In this document: positions 14,240 through 21,799 of the stretch, one piece after another
Position numbering within the stretch: position 1 is the stretch's first letter
Layout: every line of letters starts with the position of its first letter
Origin: Gp6-AA40 sp035764385
Lineage (GTDB): Bacteria > Acidobacteriota > Vicinamibacteria > Vicinamibacterales > UBA2999
Assembly (NCBI GenBank): GCA_035764385.1
Contig: DASTZI010000251.1
Location: 1-24,497, forward strand
Direction: 5' to 3'
DNA length: 24,497 nucleotides
Made by a program: the position numbers and the translations under genes
Notes under the pieces: generated by a model
The model's input: the letters and a program-made list of their open reading frames with translations, nothing else
The model's database searches: none
What the model was told of the DNA's origin: nothing

Positions 14240-15837
14240 CGATGTGTGCCGAGCCGATTGATGCCGTGACGCTGGCCCGGGCGACGCTGCGATGGTTCGA
14301 CGACTACGCGGTGGGCGGCATCTTCACGACCGATACGGAGCTGCGCATCCGCACGTGGAACCAGTGGCTGTTCGACGCGACTGGCATTCTCGCGCAGACG
14401 GCGATTGGCCGTCCCCTCTTTGACGTGGTTCCGACGCTCAGGGAACGTGGTTTCGACCGGTCCTACGACGAAGCGCTGCGTGGCGAGATAAAGGTCCTGT
14501 CGCATGCGTTCCACCGCTACATCCTGCCGACGTGTTCGCCGGCCGGCGAACAGATGCCTCAGAGCGGCCGCATCGCGCCACTCCTCGACTCGGGGGTGGT
14601 CGTCGGGACCATTACCGTCATCTCCGACGTGAGCGAGCGCGTCGCGGTTGAGCGCGAGTTGCGTGCCCAGATCGCCACCGCCGAAGCGGCGAGACAGCAG
14701 GCGGAGGACGCGTCGCGCGTCAAGGACGATTTCCTTGCGACGTTGTCGCATGAGATTCGCACGCCCCTCAACGCCGTACTTGGATGGACGCGCATCCTCC
14801 GGTCGCGGACGCCCGACGCCAAGATGCTGGAGCGCGCGATCGAGGTGATCGAGCGCAACGCCGGCGCGCAGCTCACGCTCGTGACCGATATGCTCGACAT
14901 GGCGCGCATCACGGCCGGCAAGGTGCGGCTCGAGCTGCACGAACTCGATCTCGGCGCGACAGTGGCGTCGGCCGTGGACGTGATCCGCCCGGCGGCGGAT
15001 GCGAAAGGGATCCAGTTGAACACCGACCTGGCGGGCGACACCCCGCTCGTGCGCGGCGACGAGGATCGCCTGCTGCAGGTGTTTTGGAACCTGCTGTCGA
15101 ATGCCGTCAAGTTCACGGATGCGGGCGGCCACATCACTTTGCGTCTCGCATCGACCGGTGCGGCCGTGCGCGTATCGATCATCGACACGGGGCAGGGGAT
15201 CTCGCCGCAATTTCTCCCGCACGTGTTCCAGCGGTTCAAACAGGCGGATCCGTCAGCCGCGCGGCGCCACGGCGGGCTCGGTCTTGGTCTCGCACTCGTG
15301 CGGGAGATCGTGCACCTGCACGGCGGCTCGGTTGACGTGCAGAGCGCCGGGCTGCAGCAGGGCACCACTGTCACGGTGACGCTCCCCGCGTGCCGCGTCG
15401 TCGAGCGTGCACAGGCCCGCCCGCGCACCACCTCGGTCGCGCAACTCAAGGGCATCCGCATCCTTGTCCTCGAGGACGACCCCGATGCGCGCGACATCGT
15501 CGCGACGGCGGTGACCGACGCCGGTGGATCGGTCACCGCGGTGGCATCGGTCGAAGAGGCGCTGGGAGCGCTGCGTGAGCAGAACAATGAACGGCCCCAG
15601 GTGGTCATCGCCGACATCGGCTTGCCCGGTGCGGACGGCTACATGTTTATCAGCGAACTGCGACGAATGCCGGCCGACGCGGGAGGCATGCTGCCGGTGA
15701 TTGCAGTCACCGCCTACGCGACCAGCCACGATCGCCGGATGGCGCTCGATGCCGGCTTCTCCGCGCACGTCGCCAAGCCGTTCGTGCCCGAGCACCTCGT
15801 CACCACGATTGCTCGCGCCATCGAGACCTCGGTGTAG
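14236..15837 (+). CDS. PAS-containing hybrid histidine kinase with C-terminal receiver
   Basis: A 533-residue soluble hybrid kinase. The PAS domain (about 20-140) contains IRTWNQWLFDATG, His93 in the AFHRY motif and IAPLLDSGVVVGTITVISDVSER. A helical linker follows, then the HisKA domain with His172 in SHEIRTPLNAVLGW, the ATPase domain with Asn289 in FWNLLSNAVKF, and the glycine boxes IIDTGQGI and GGLGLGLALVREIV. The C-terminal receiver (about 410-533) has Asp460 in ADIGLPGADGY. No membrane segment. It is the last gene of the chemosensory operon and shares its unusual PAS type with the PAS-HEAT protein, so both probably sense related cues. Its phosphate may stay on its own receiver or feed a stand-alone receiver; this is not decidable here. 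The start overlaps the cheC stop (ATGA) and follows GGGAG. Confidence 0.93.
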   Translation: MTMCAEPIDAVTLARATLRWFDDYAVGGIFTTDTELRIRTWNQWLFDATGILAQTAIGRPLFDVVPTLRERGFDRSYDEALRGEIKVLSHAFHRYILPTCSPAGEQMPQSGRIAPLLDSGVVVGTITVISDVSERVAVERELRAQIATAEAARQQAEDASRVKDDFLATLSHEIRTPLNAVLGWTRILRSRTPDAKMLERAIEVIERNAGAQLTLVTDMLDMARITAGKVRLELHELDLGATVASAVDVIRPAADAKGIQLNTDLAGDTPLVRGDEDRLLQVFWNLLSNAVKFTDAGGHITLRLASTGAAVRVSIIDTGQGISPQFLPHVFQRFKQADPSAARRHGGLGLGLALVREIVHLHGGSVDVQSAGLQQGTTVTVTLPACRVVERAQARPRTTSVAQLKGIRILVLEDDPDARDIVATAVTDAGGSVTAVASVEEALGALREQNNERPQVVIADIGLPGADGYMFISELRRMPADAGGMLPVIAVTAYATSHDRRMALDAGFSAHVAKPFVPEHLVTTIARAIETSV

Positions 15838-15982
15838 GGGCCGGTTGCCGCGGGCGCGGCTACTGAATGTTGCCGCCGGCTTTCAAACCGCTCGGAACGC
15901 GCGCCCGGCACGGTCCGGTCGAACGATGAATTCCGCGCGCGGCCGGACGCCCCCGAACGCGCGGGCGCCGCACTATTTACTT

Positions 15983-16022
15983 ACTTTTCCACTCTTCAAC
16001 TTTTAAACTTTTCCACTTCAAG
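15983..16022. repeat. Tandem array of an 8-base unit
   Basis: Five octamers in phase: ACTTTTCC, ACTCTTCA, ACTTTTAA, ACTTTTCC, ACTTCAAG. The array is strongly AT-rich in GC-rich surroundings and ends two bases before the ATG at 16025. The rest of the 187-base gap (15838-15982) is GC-rich with a small GCCGC/GCGGC hairpin at 15847-15860; I see no gene in it. Confidence 0.85.
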
Positions 16023-16024
16023 CG

Positions 16025-16462
16025 ATGCCCTTCGTTTCCGTGACCCGTCTTCACCTCGCGTCGCGGTGGTTCTTTCCGCCGTTCGTGTTCTACGCGCTCT
16101 CATCTTCGAGGCAGGCGCGCCGATCGCCCGGATTTCTCGTTGGTTGGACGAGCAACGACGGGGAGTTCGGTTTTTGGACGTCAACGGTCTGGGACAGCCT
16201 CGAGGCGATGCGCGCGTTTAGAAACAGCGGAGCGCACAGGCGGGCGATGCCCAAGCTGCTGCGGTGGTGCGACGAGGCGTCGTTTGTCCACTGGGAGCAG
16301 TCGGAGGCCGTGGCCCCTGGTATCGATGCGGCGTTCGATCGGTTATCGCGCGATGGAAAAACGTCGAAGGTGAACAAACCGTCCGCGCGGCATCAGGCCG
16401 GCCACACCGTGTCCGACGTGCGGCCGCGCGCGACGCAGCAACTGAAGAAAATCGATGGCTGA
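16025..16462 (+). CDS. Small monooxygenase-like (dimeric alpha/beta barrel) protein
   Basis: A 145-residue protein. Residues 1-95 resemble the ferredoxin-like barrel found in antibiotic-biosynthesis monooxygenase and spheroidene-monooxygenase-like proteins: MPFVSVTRLHLAS, RRSPGFLVGW, a WTSTVWDSLEAMRAFRNS strand-helix and HRRAMPKLLRWCDEASFVHW. These bind small hydrophobic or haem-like ligands; the substrate is unknown. The last 45 residues are polar and low in complexity and may be disordered or a frame read-through. There is no ribosome site before the ATG because the octamer array occupies that place, so the start is less certain. It stands alone between the chemosensory operon and the PQQ gene. 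Confidence 0.7.
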   Translation: MPFVSVTRLHLASRWFFPPFVFYALSSSRQARRSPGFLVGWTSNDGEFGFWTSTVWDSLEAMRAFRNSGAHRRAMPKLLRWCDEASFVHWEQSEAVAPGIDAAFDRLSRDGKTSKVNKPSARHQAGHTVSDVRPRATQQLKKIDG

Positions 16463-16485
16463 GGTATTCTTACGGCCACTTTGAC

Positions 16486-16556
16486 GGTTCACCCTTCTGG
16501 GTTCTCGGTTCTCTGTTCGTGTTCACTTTCAAAGTTCCGTTCAGGTTCAGGTTTTC
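16486..16556. repeat. Degenerate heptamer array, GGTTCTC-like
   Basis: GTTC occurs eight times between 16487 and 16548. The first part keeps a 7-base period (GGTTCAC, CCTTCTG, GGTTCTC, GGTTCTC, TGTTCGT at 16486-16520), then spacing drifts to 5, 6 and 13. It fills most of the gap upstream of the PQQ dehydrogenase gene, ending about 11 bases before its ribosome site. Confidence 0.7.
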
Positions 16557-16579
16557 ACGCCTGATTTGGAGTAACCGCC

Positions 16580-18724
16580 ATGCCGCGAAGAGTCTTCGGA
16601 TTCGCATCCGCGCTCGTGCTGGTGCTTGTCGGTCTCGCCTGGGTCACTGCGTCCGGTCAGGTGTTTATCGGCACGCCCGTGCCGCCACAGTTCGCTGCGC
16701 ACGGGCAGCTCTCGACCAAGAACGGCGAGTGGCCGCACTATAACGGCGATCTGAGAGGATCGCGCTATTCGCCGCTCGATCAGATCGACGCATCGAATTT
16801 CAGCAAGCTGAAGGTCGCGTGGCGCTTCAAGACCGACGCATTCGGTCCGTTCCCGGAGTACAAGCTCGAAGGGACGCCGCTGATGGTCAACGGCGTCATC
16901 TATGCGACGGCGGGCACGCGGCGATCGGTGATCGCGCTCGATGCAAGAACCGGCGAACTGATCTGGTCACACAGCGTGCGCGAAGGCAAGCGGGCCGGCC
17001 TTGCCCCGCGCCAGCTCTCGGGCCGCGGCCTCTCCTACTGGACCGACGGACGCGGTGACGAGCGCATCGTCTATGTCACCACCGGTTATCGGCTCGCGGA
17101 ACTCAACGCCAAGACGGGTGCGCCGATCGCCGCGTTCGGCAAAGACGGACTGGTCGACTTGAAAGTCGGCGTCGTCCATGGCAACGAGCAGCAGATCGAT
17201 CTCGAGACCGGTGAGATTGGCGTGCACTCGACGCCAGCGATCGCGGGCGATGTCGCGATTATCGGGTCCTCGTTCAGGGAGGGCGGCGCCGTCAAGACCC
17301 ACGACAACACGAAAGGGCTCGTCCGCGCCTTCGACGTCCGTACGGGAAAGAAGCTGTGGCAGTTCAACACCATCCCTCGACCAGGCGAGTACGGCAACGA
17401 CACGTGGGAGAACGGATCGTGGGCGACCAACGGGAACGTCGGTGTCTGGAGTGAGATCAGCATCGACGAGGAGCTCGGCCTGGTGTATCTGCCGGTCGAA
17501 ACGCCAACCGCCGATTTCTACGGTGGCCATCGGCCGGGCAACAACCTGTTTGCAGAGAGCCTCGTGTGCGTCGACCTGAAGACGGGTCAGCGCAAATGGC
17601 ACTTCCAGTTCGTGCATCACCCCGTCTGGAACTATGACGTGTCGTCCGCGCCGCTCCTTGCCGACATCAACGTCAACGGGCAGGCGATCAAGGCGGTCGC
17701 CGTTCCGAGCAAAGAGGCGTTTCTCTACGTCTTCGATCGCGTGACCGGCAAGCCTGTGTGGCCCATCGAAGAGCGTCCGGTTCCTCAGTCGACCGTGCCT
17801 GGGGAGAAGAGCTCGGCGACGCAGCCGTTTCCCACCAAGCCTCCCGCATACGCACGGCAGTTCATCAAGGTTCCTGACGATCTGATCGACTTCACGCCCG
17901 AGTTGCGCGCGCAGGCGATGAAGCTGACGGAGCGCTACAAGTTCGGGCCGATGTTCAACCCACCGAGTCTGGCAGACTCAAACGGCTCGCTCGGCACCGC
18001 GTACATCGGCAACGGCATCGGAGGGACGAATTGGACGGGCGGTGCCTACGATCCCGAAACGCATATCGCGTATGCGCCGGCCGCGAACGCGGCGGTCGCC
18101 GCGCTGTCGCTCACCGAGCCGCCGGCGGAGTTCTCGGATATCCGGTACCTTCGTGGAATCAAAGGACAGCCCTTCGGTGAGGCCTGGGGACCAGGCGATT
18201 GCTGCGCCGCGGATTCCGGTTACCGCACGCGCGAGGATCTGCCAGGGCCGCCGCCAGCCCCGCCGGGGACACCACCGGTTCCGCCGCTGAACGTGCAGGG
18301 GCTGCCCCTGGTGAAACCACCGTACGGGTTGATCGCTGCCATCGATCTGAATCGCGGCGAACTGCTCTGGCAGACGCCGCACGGCGACACGCCGGACAAC
18401 GTCCGCAATCACCCGGCGCTGAAGGGCTTGACCATTCCGAAGACTGGTCAGAGCGGCAACGTCGGCCTCCTCGTCACCAAGACGCTCGTCGTCAGCGGCG
18501 ATGTGCAGGTCACGACCACGCCCGATCACCCGCGTGGTGCGATGCTGCGCGCGTACGACAAGAAGACCGGGAAGGAAGTGGGCGATGTGCTGATGCCGGC
18601 GCCGCAGAGCGGATCGCCGATGACCTACAGCGTCGAGGGGAAGCAGTACATCATCGTGGCGATCAGTCAAATCGTTGGAAACGGCGGTTATTCAGGAGAG
18701 TACTTGGCGCTGGCATTGCCATAG
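16580..18724 (+). CDS. Exported PQQ-dependent dehydrogenase
   Basis: A 714-residue quinoprotein with a signal peptide (residues 1-26, ending VTASGQ), so periplasmic. It shows the eight-bladed propeller pattern with repeated docking motifs: ALDARTGELIWSH, AFDVRTGKKLWQF, CVDLKTGQRKWHF, VFDRVTGKPVWP and AIDLNRGELLWQT. The C-terminal MTYSVEGKQYIIVAIS is typical of glucose-dehydrogenase-like PQQ enzymes. It should oxidise a sugar or alcohol and pass electrons to the respiratory chain; the substrate is not predictable. There are no N-terminal membrane helices and no fused cytochrome c domain. Residues about 540-571 hold a vicinal Cys541-Cys542 and a Pro-rich stretch (PGPPPAPPGTPPVPP), probably a surface loop. 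GGAG at 16568-16571 supports the start. The M20 peptidase gene follows after 20 bases. Confidence 0.92.
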   Translation: MPRRVFGFASALVLVLVGLAWVTASGQVFIGTPVPPQFAAHGQLSTKNGEWPHYNGDLRGSRYSPLDQIDASNFSKLKVAWRFKTDAFGPFPEYKLEGTPLMVNGVIYATAGTRRSVIALDARTGELIWSHSVREGKRAGLAPRQLSGRGLSYWTDGRGDERIVYVTTGYRLAELNAKTGAPIAAFGKDGLVDLKVGVVHGNEQQIDLETGEIGVHSTPAIAGDVAIIGSSFREGGAVKTHDNTKGLVRAFDVRTGKKLWQFNTIPRPGEYGNDTWENGSWATNGNVGVWSEISIDEELGLVYLPVETPTADFYGGHRPGNNLFAESLVCVDLKTGQRKWHFQFVHHPVWNYDVSSAPLLADINVNGQAIKAVAVPSKEAFLYVFDRVTGKPVWPIEERPVPQSTVPGEKSSATQPFPTKPPAYARQFIKVPDDLIDFTPELRAQAMKLTERYKFGPMFNPPSLADSNGSLGTAYIGNGIGGTNWTGGAYDPETHIAYAPAANAAVAALSLTEPPAEFSDIRYLRGIKGQPFGEAWGPGDCCAADSGYRTREDLPGPPPAPPGTPPVPPLNVQGLPLVKPPYGLIAAIDLNRGELLWQTPHGDTPDNVRNHPALKGLTIPKTGQSGNVGLLVTKTLVVSGDVQVTTTPDHPRGAMLRAYDKKTGKEVGDVLMPAPQSGSPMTYSVEGKQYIIVAISQIVGNGGYSGEYLALALP

Positions 18725-18744
18725 CAGCGGGCGCGGCCACCCTT

Positions 18745-20190
18745 ATGACGCGCACTTTCCTCCGCTTCATCGTCGCCGGTCTTGCGGCGGTTCTCCTGAG
18801 CGCCAGCGGCTCGCGACACATCGCCGCGCAGGCCGGCCGCACGCCGGACTGGACGAGCCTCAATGACGAGACACTTCGGCACTTCCAGGCGCTGCTGCGC
18901 CTCGATACGCAGAACCCGCCCGGCAACGAAGTGCTCGTCAGCGACTACGTTAAAGGCGTGCTCGAGAAGGAAGGCATCCCGGTCCAGATCTTCGCGCTCG
19001 ATCCGAAGCGCCCGAACCTGGTCGCGCGCCTGAAGGGCAGCGGCAGCAAGCGGCCCCTCCTCTACATGGGCCACAGCGACGTCGTCACCGTCGACCCCGC
19101 GAAGTGGATTTTCCCGCCGTTCAGCGCGACGCGCGACGGCGGCTACATCTACGGACGCGGCTCGCTCGACGACCGTCCGCACATCGTCGCCGGCCTGATG
19201 ACGATGCTGACGCTCAAACGGCTGAACGTGCCGCTCGATCGCGACTTCATCTTCTTGGTGGAGTCGGGCGAGGAAGGCACGACGGATGTCGGCATGGGGT
19301 TCATGGCAAAGCAACACGCCGACGCGATCGCCGCCGAATACTGTCTCGCCGAGGGCGCGAACACAGCGCGCATCGACGGCAAGGTGAATTACGCCTCGGT
19401 GCAGCTGGCCGAAAAGCTGCCGAAGCGCATCGAACTCGTCGCCACCGGACCGTCGGGCCATGCGTCTCGTCCGCTGCAGGGCAACGCGATCGTGCATCTA
19501 TCGGCCGCGGTGGCGGCCGCCGGCAAGTGGCGCGTGCCCGTTCGCCTCAACGCGACGACACGAGAGTTCTTCACCAGGATGGCGAGCATCATGCCGTCGC
19601 CGGAGGCGGCGCGATACCGCGCGCTGCTGAACCCGGGGACGAAAGAGGCCGACGACGCCGACGCGTATCTGCTCGAACACGATCCCGGCTACGCCTCGAT
19701 GCTGCGAACGTCGATCTCGCCGACGATCATCGCCGGCGGTTATCGCGTGAACGTCATCCCGTCAGAAGCCAAGGCCACGCTCGACGTCCGCATGCTGCCC
19801 GACGAAGATCCCGATCAGTTCCTTGCGGCATTGACTCGTGTCATCAACGATCCGATGGTCGTGGCGAGATACCCCGACATTCCTGGCGAGGGGCGGCCGC
19901 CGGGCCGGCCCGCGCGGCTCGACTCGGACGCGTTCCGCACGATCCAGGCGATGGCGATGAGGAACTACGACACGGTCACGATCCCGATGATGGGAACCGG
20001 TGCGACCGACATGGCGTTCACGCGGCTGCTGGGGATCGAGTGCTACGGCATTGGTCCAGCGGCCGACCTGGAAGACGCGGCGAAGGGATTCTCCGCCCAC
20101 AGTGATCAGGAGCGAATTCTGGAAAGGGAGGTCCACCGGTTCGTCCGCTTTTCATACGACATCGTGTCGGCCCTGGCAGGCCGCAACTGA
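18745..20190 (+). CDS. Exported M20-family metallopeptidase
   Basis: A 481-residue M20 peptidase with a signal peptide (about 1-29, ending HIAAQA). The dizinc site is visible: His110 and Asp112 in YMGHSDVV, the bridging Asp142 in GRGSLDD, the catalytic pair Glu176-Glu177 in ESGEEGT, an acidic ligand in AEYCLAEGAN, and the late His in FSAHSDQERI. The dimerisation domain lies in the middle (about 225-345). It should trim peptides or N-acyl amino acids in the periplasm. The ATG at 18745 is 20 bases after the PQQ gene stop, has only a weak ribosome site, and gives a clean signal peptide; the frame is open further upstream but only as a shadow of the PQQ gene. The pair is probably one transcript ending in the inverted nonamer array. 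Confidence 0.92.
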   Translation: MTRTFLRFIVAGLAAVLLSASGSRHIAAQAGRTPDWTSLNDETLRHFQALLRLDTQNPPGNEVLVSDYVKGVLEKEGIPVQIFALDPKRPNLVARLKGSGSKRPLLYMGHSDVVTVDPAKWIFPPFSATRDGGYIYGRGSLDDRPHIVAGLMTMLTLKRLNVPLDRDFIFLVESGEEGTTDVGMGFMAKQHADAIAAEYCLAEGANTARIDGKVNYASVQLAEKLPKRIELVATGPSGHASRPLQGNAIVHLSAAVAAAGKWRVPVRLNATTREFFTRMASIMPSPEAARYRALLNPGTKEADDADAYLLEHDPGYASMLRTSISPTIIAGGYRVNVIPSEAKATLDVRMLPDEDPDQFLAALTRVINDPMVVARYPDIPGEGRPPGRPARLDSDAFRTIQAMAMRNYDTVTIPMMGTGATDMAFTRLLGIECYGIGPAADLEDAAKGFSAHSDQERILEREVHRFVRFSYDIVSALAGRN

Positions 20191-20240
20191 CGATCAGCCG
20201 CAGTTAATCGCGCACTTCTCCGGTCGCTGAACTTCGGTTT

Positions 20241-20327
20241 GATCGTTCGAGTCGTGCGGATCGTTCGAGTCCGTTCCTCACGGAACGATCCGAAAGATAT
20301 GAACGACCCGAACGATTCGAACGCCCG
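20241..20327. repeat. Inverted pair of 9-base tandem arrays
   Basis: Four nonamers on the left (GATCGTTCG, AGTCGTGCG, GATCGTTCG, AGTCCGTTC; 20241-20276) face five on the right in opposite orientation (GAACGATCC, GAAAGATAT, GAACGACCC, GAACGATTC, GAACGCCCG; 20283-20327). The unit is the same as in the array at 933-986. It occupies the gap between the convergent M20 peptidase and amidohydrolase genes. Confidence 0.9.
20257..20292. terminator. Possible bidirectional terminator hairpin
   Basis: CGGATCGTTC (20257-20266) pairs perfectly with GAACGATCCG (20283-20292), and an alternative inner hairpin pairs CGTTCC (20272-20277) with GGAACG (20282-20287) around a four-base loop. It sits between two convergent genes, where a shared terminator is expected. 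No T tract follows on either strand, so intrinsic termination is unproven. Confidence 0.35.
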
Positions 20328-20341
20328 ATCGATGCGAAGGA

Positions 20342-21688
20342 CTAGTTGGTGTTCGTGACGGGCTGAACGTCCGCCAGCTTTCCACCCGCGATCCACACGG
20401 AATCGATCGTCCGCGTGTTGCGGATGTTGTCGAGCGGATTCGCGCGCAGGACGACGAGGTCGGCCCAGTTGCCTGTCTGCAGGGTGCCGACGTTCTTCAG
20501 GCCCATCACCTTCGCGGCGTCACCCGTTGACGCGACGATGACCTTCATCGGCGACATGCCGGCTTTGTTCATCATCTCCATCTCGACCTGCTCGAAGTAG
20601 CCCTGCCAGCGGCCGACATTGCCCGCGCCGGCCACGCCGCTGTCGGTGCCCATGGCGATGGTGATGCCCGCGTCGCTGAGGGTCTTCAGATTCTTGTTGG
20701 CCTCGGTCAGCGCTTTCCTGATCACTTCAGTGTTCGGATCCTTCTTCACCTTGTCCTGGAATTCAGCGGAGCTCACCAGCGGCACCTGCTCCTTGTACAG
20801 AGACATGCCCCGCTGGAAGAACGGCTCGCTGAGGAAGGCTGGTGTGGTTTCGTACACGAACACGGAGAGATCGCGCGTGAGCGTCGGGATGTAGGCGATG
20901 TTCTTCTGCTTCAGCTTCGCAATGAGGGCCGGCGTGACGTCCTGGTCGCGGATGCTGTGCGCGAGGATGTCCACGCCATCATCGACCGACGCGTCCGCAT
21001 CCTTGTGGTAGAAGATGTGAACCGACGCCTTCAATCCCTTCTTGTGCGACTCGTCGATGATCGCGCTCCATGTCGGGCGGTTCATGTCGTTCGGGTTGCC
21101 GTTGATGTGGAACTTGATGACGTGCGCGTGGAGGTCGGCGAGCCGATCGACGCTGGCGCGCGCTTCTTCCGGCGTCTTGCCAATCGCGTTGAGGCCGGCC
21201 GTGTACAACCGTGCGCGGTCTAGTCCGACGCGGTCCTGCTCCTGCATCAACTTGAAACCCTCGAGCTCGTCGGCCTGCGTCGAGCCGAGGCTGACCGTGC
21301 TAGTTACGCCGTAAGTCGCGTACATCTTCAACCGCCGGACTAAATCGTCGCGCACCGGCAGTGTCGCGCCGCCATTGACGTTCAGGTGCGCGTGGTCGTT
21401 GATGAAGCCGGGCACAATCGTCTTGCCGCTCGCATCGATCCGCTGCGCGCCGGCGGGAATCGTCGTCGACGCGGCGGGACCGACAGCGGTAATTCGGCCG
21501 CCGGAGACGACCAGCGTGCCGCGCTCGATCGGTGCGCGGCCGGTGCCGTCGATGATCCGCGCGTTGGTGAACGCCAGCGTCGCCCCGGCCGCAGGCGCCT
21601 GCGCCTCCGAGGGAGGCAACGCGAGCGTCGCGAGCGCGAGCAGTGTGCCCGCGCCGAGAGCGGCCAAACGAAGAGCATTACGAATCAT
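20342..21688 (-). CDS. Exported amidohydrolase-superfamily protein
   Basis: A 448-residue amidohydrolase with a signal peptide (about 1-30, ending SEAQA). Metal-site motifs are visible in order: His99 and His101 in NDHAHLN, a Lys in HVIKFHING that could be the bridging carboxylated lysine, His in KASVHIFYH, His in DILAHSI and the catalytic Asp in MGTDSGVAG. The N-terminal strand AFTNARIIDGTG and C-terminal LQTGNWADLVVLRANPLDNI form the small composite beta domain. It is closest to imidazolonepropionase/prolidase-like members; the substrate is unknown. AGGAGA five bases before the ATG supports the start. It is the third gene of a minus-strand series, 111 bases after the metallo-beta-lactamase-fold gene, with a long hairpin between them. 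Confidence 0.92.
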   Translation of the reverse strand: MIRNALRLAALGAGTLLALATLALPPSEAQAPAAGATLAFTNARIIDGTGRAPIERGTLVVSGGRITAVGPAASTTIPAGAQRIDASGKTIVPGFINDHAHLNVNGGATLPVRDDLVRRLKMYATYGVTSTVSLGSTQADELEGFKLMQEQDRVGLDRARLYTAGLNAIGKTPEEARASVDRLADLHAHVIKFHINGNPNDMNRPTWSAIIDESHKKGLKASVHIFYHKDADASVDDGVDILAHSIRDQDVTPALIAKLKQKNIAYIPTLTRDLSVFVYETTPAFLSEPFFQRGMSLYKEQVPLVSSAEFQDKVKKDPNTEVIRKALTEANKNLKTLSDAGITIAMGTDSGVAGAGNVGRWQGYFEQVEMEMMNKAGMSPMKVIVASTGDAAKVMGLKNVGTLQTGNWADLVVLRANPLDNIRNTRTIDSVWIAGGKLADVQPVTNTN

Positions 21689-21710
21689 TGCCGTCTCCTA
21701 AAAAAGCGTC

Positions 21711-21798
21711 ACCACGAAGGCGCGCTTCGCGCGCACGAAGCACACGAAAGAATCAAATATCTTCGTGTGCTTCGTGCCAGCCGAAAGGCCTTCGTGGT
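21711..21798. repeat. Nested inverted repeat, REP/MITE-like
   Basis: An 88-base element bounded by ACCACGAAGG (21711-21720) and CCTTCGTGGT (21789-21798). Inside, a perfect 16-base stem pairs 21733-21748 (GCACGAAGCACACGAA) with 21762-21777 around a 13-base loop, and a smaller GC-rich hairpin lies at 21721-21734. CACGAAG recurs through it. It begins one base after the stop of the metallo-beta-lactamase-fold gene and lies in the leader of the amidohydrolase gene. On the minus strand it is followed by six T residues (21705-21700) just before the amidohydrolase ribosome site, so it may also attenuate or stabilise the transcript. Confidence 0.85.
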
Positions 21799-21799
21799 T

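Noticed and set aside
14158..15617. Long minus-strand open frames (354 and 352 codons) opposite the hybrid kinase
   Set aside because: They lie opposite clear kinase and receiver motifs, have His/Arg-rich composition and no ribosome site.
15847..15860. GCCGC/GCGGC hairpin just after the chemosensory operon as an intrinsic terminator
   Set aside because: The stem is only five pairs, such hairpins are common by chance in GC-rich DNA, and no T tract follows.
18197..18205. Methanol-dehydrogenase-type disulphide in the PQQ enzyme
   Set aside because: The Cys pair is at residues 541-542, far from the position of the known disulphide near the N-terminal part, so equivalence is not supported.
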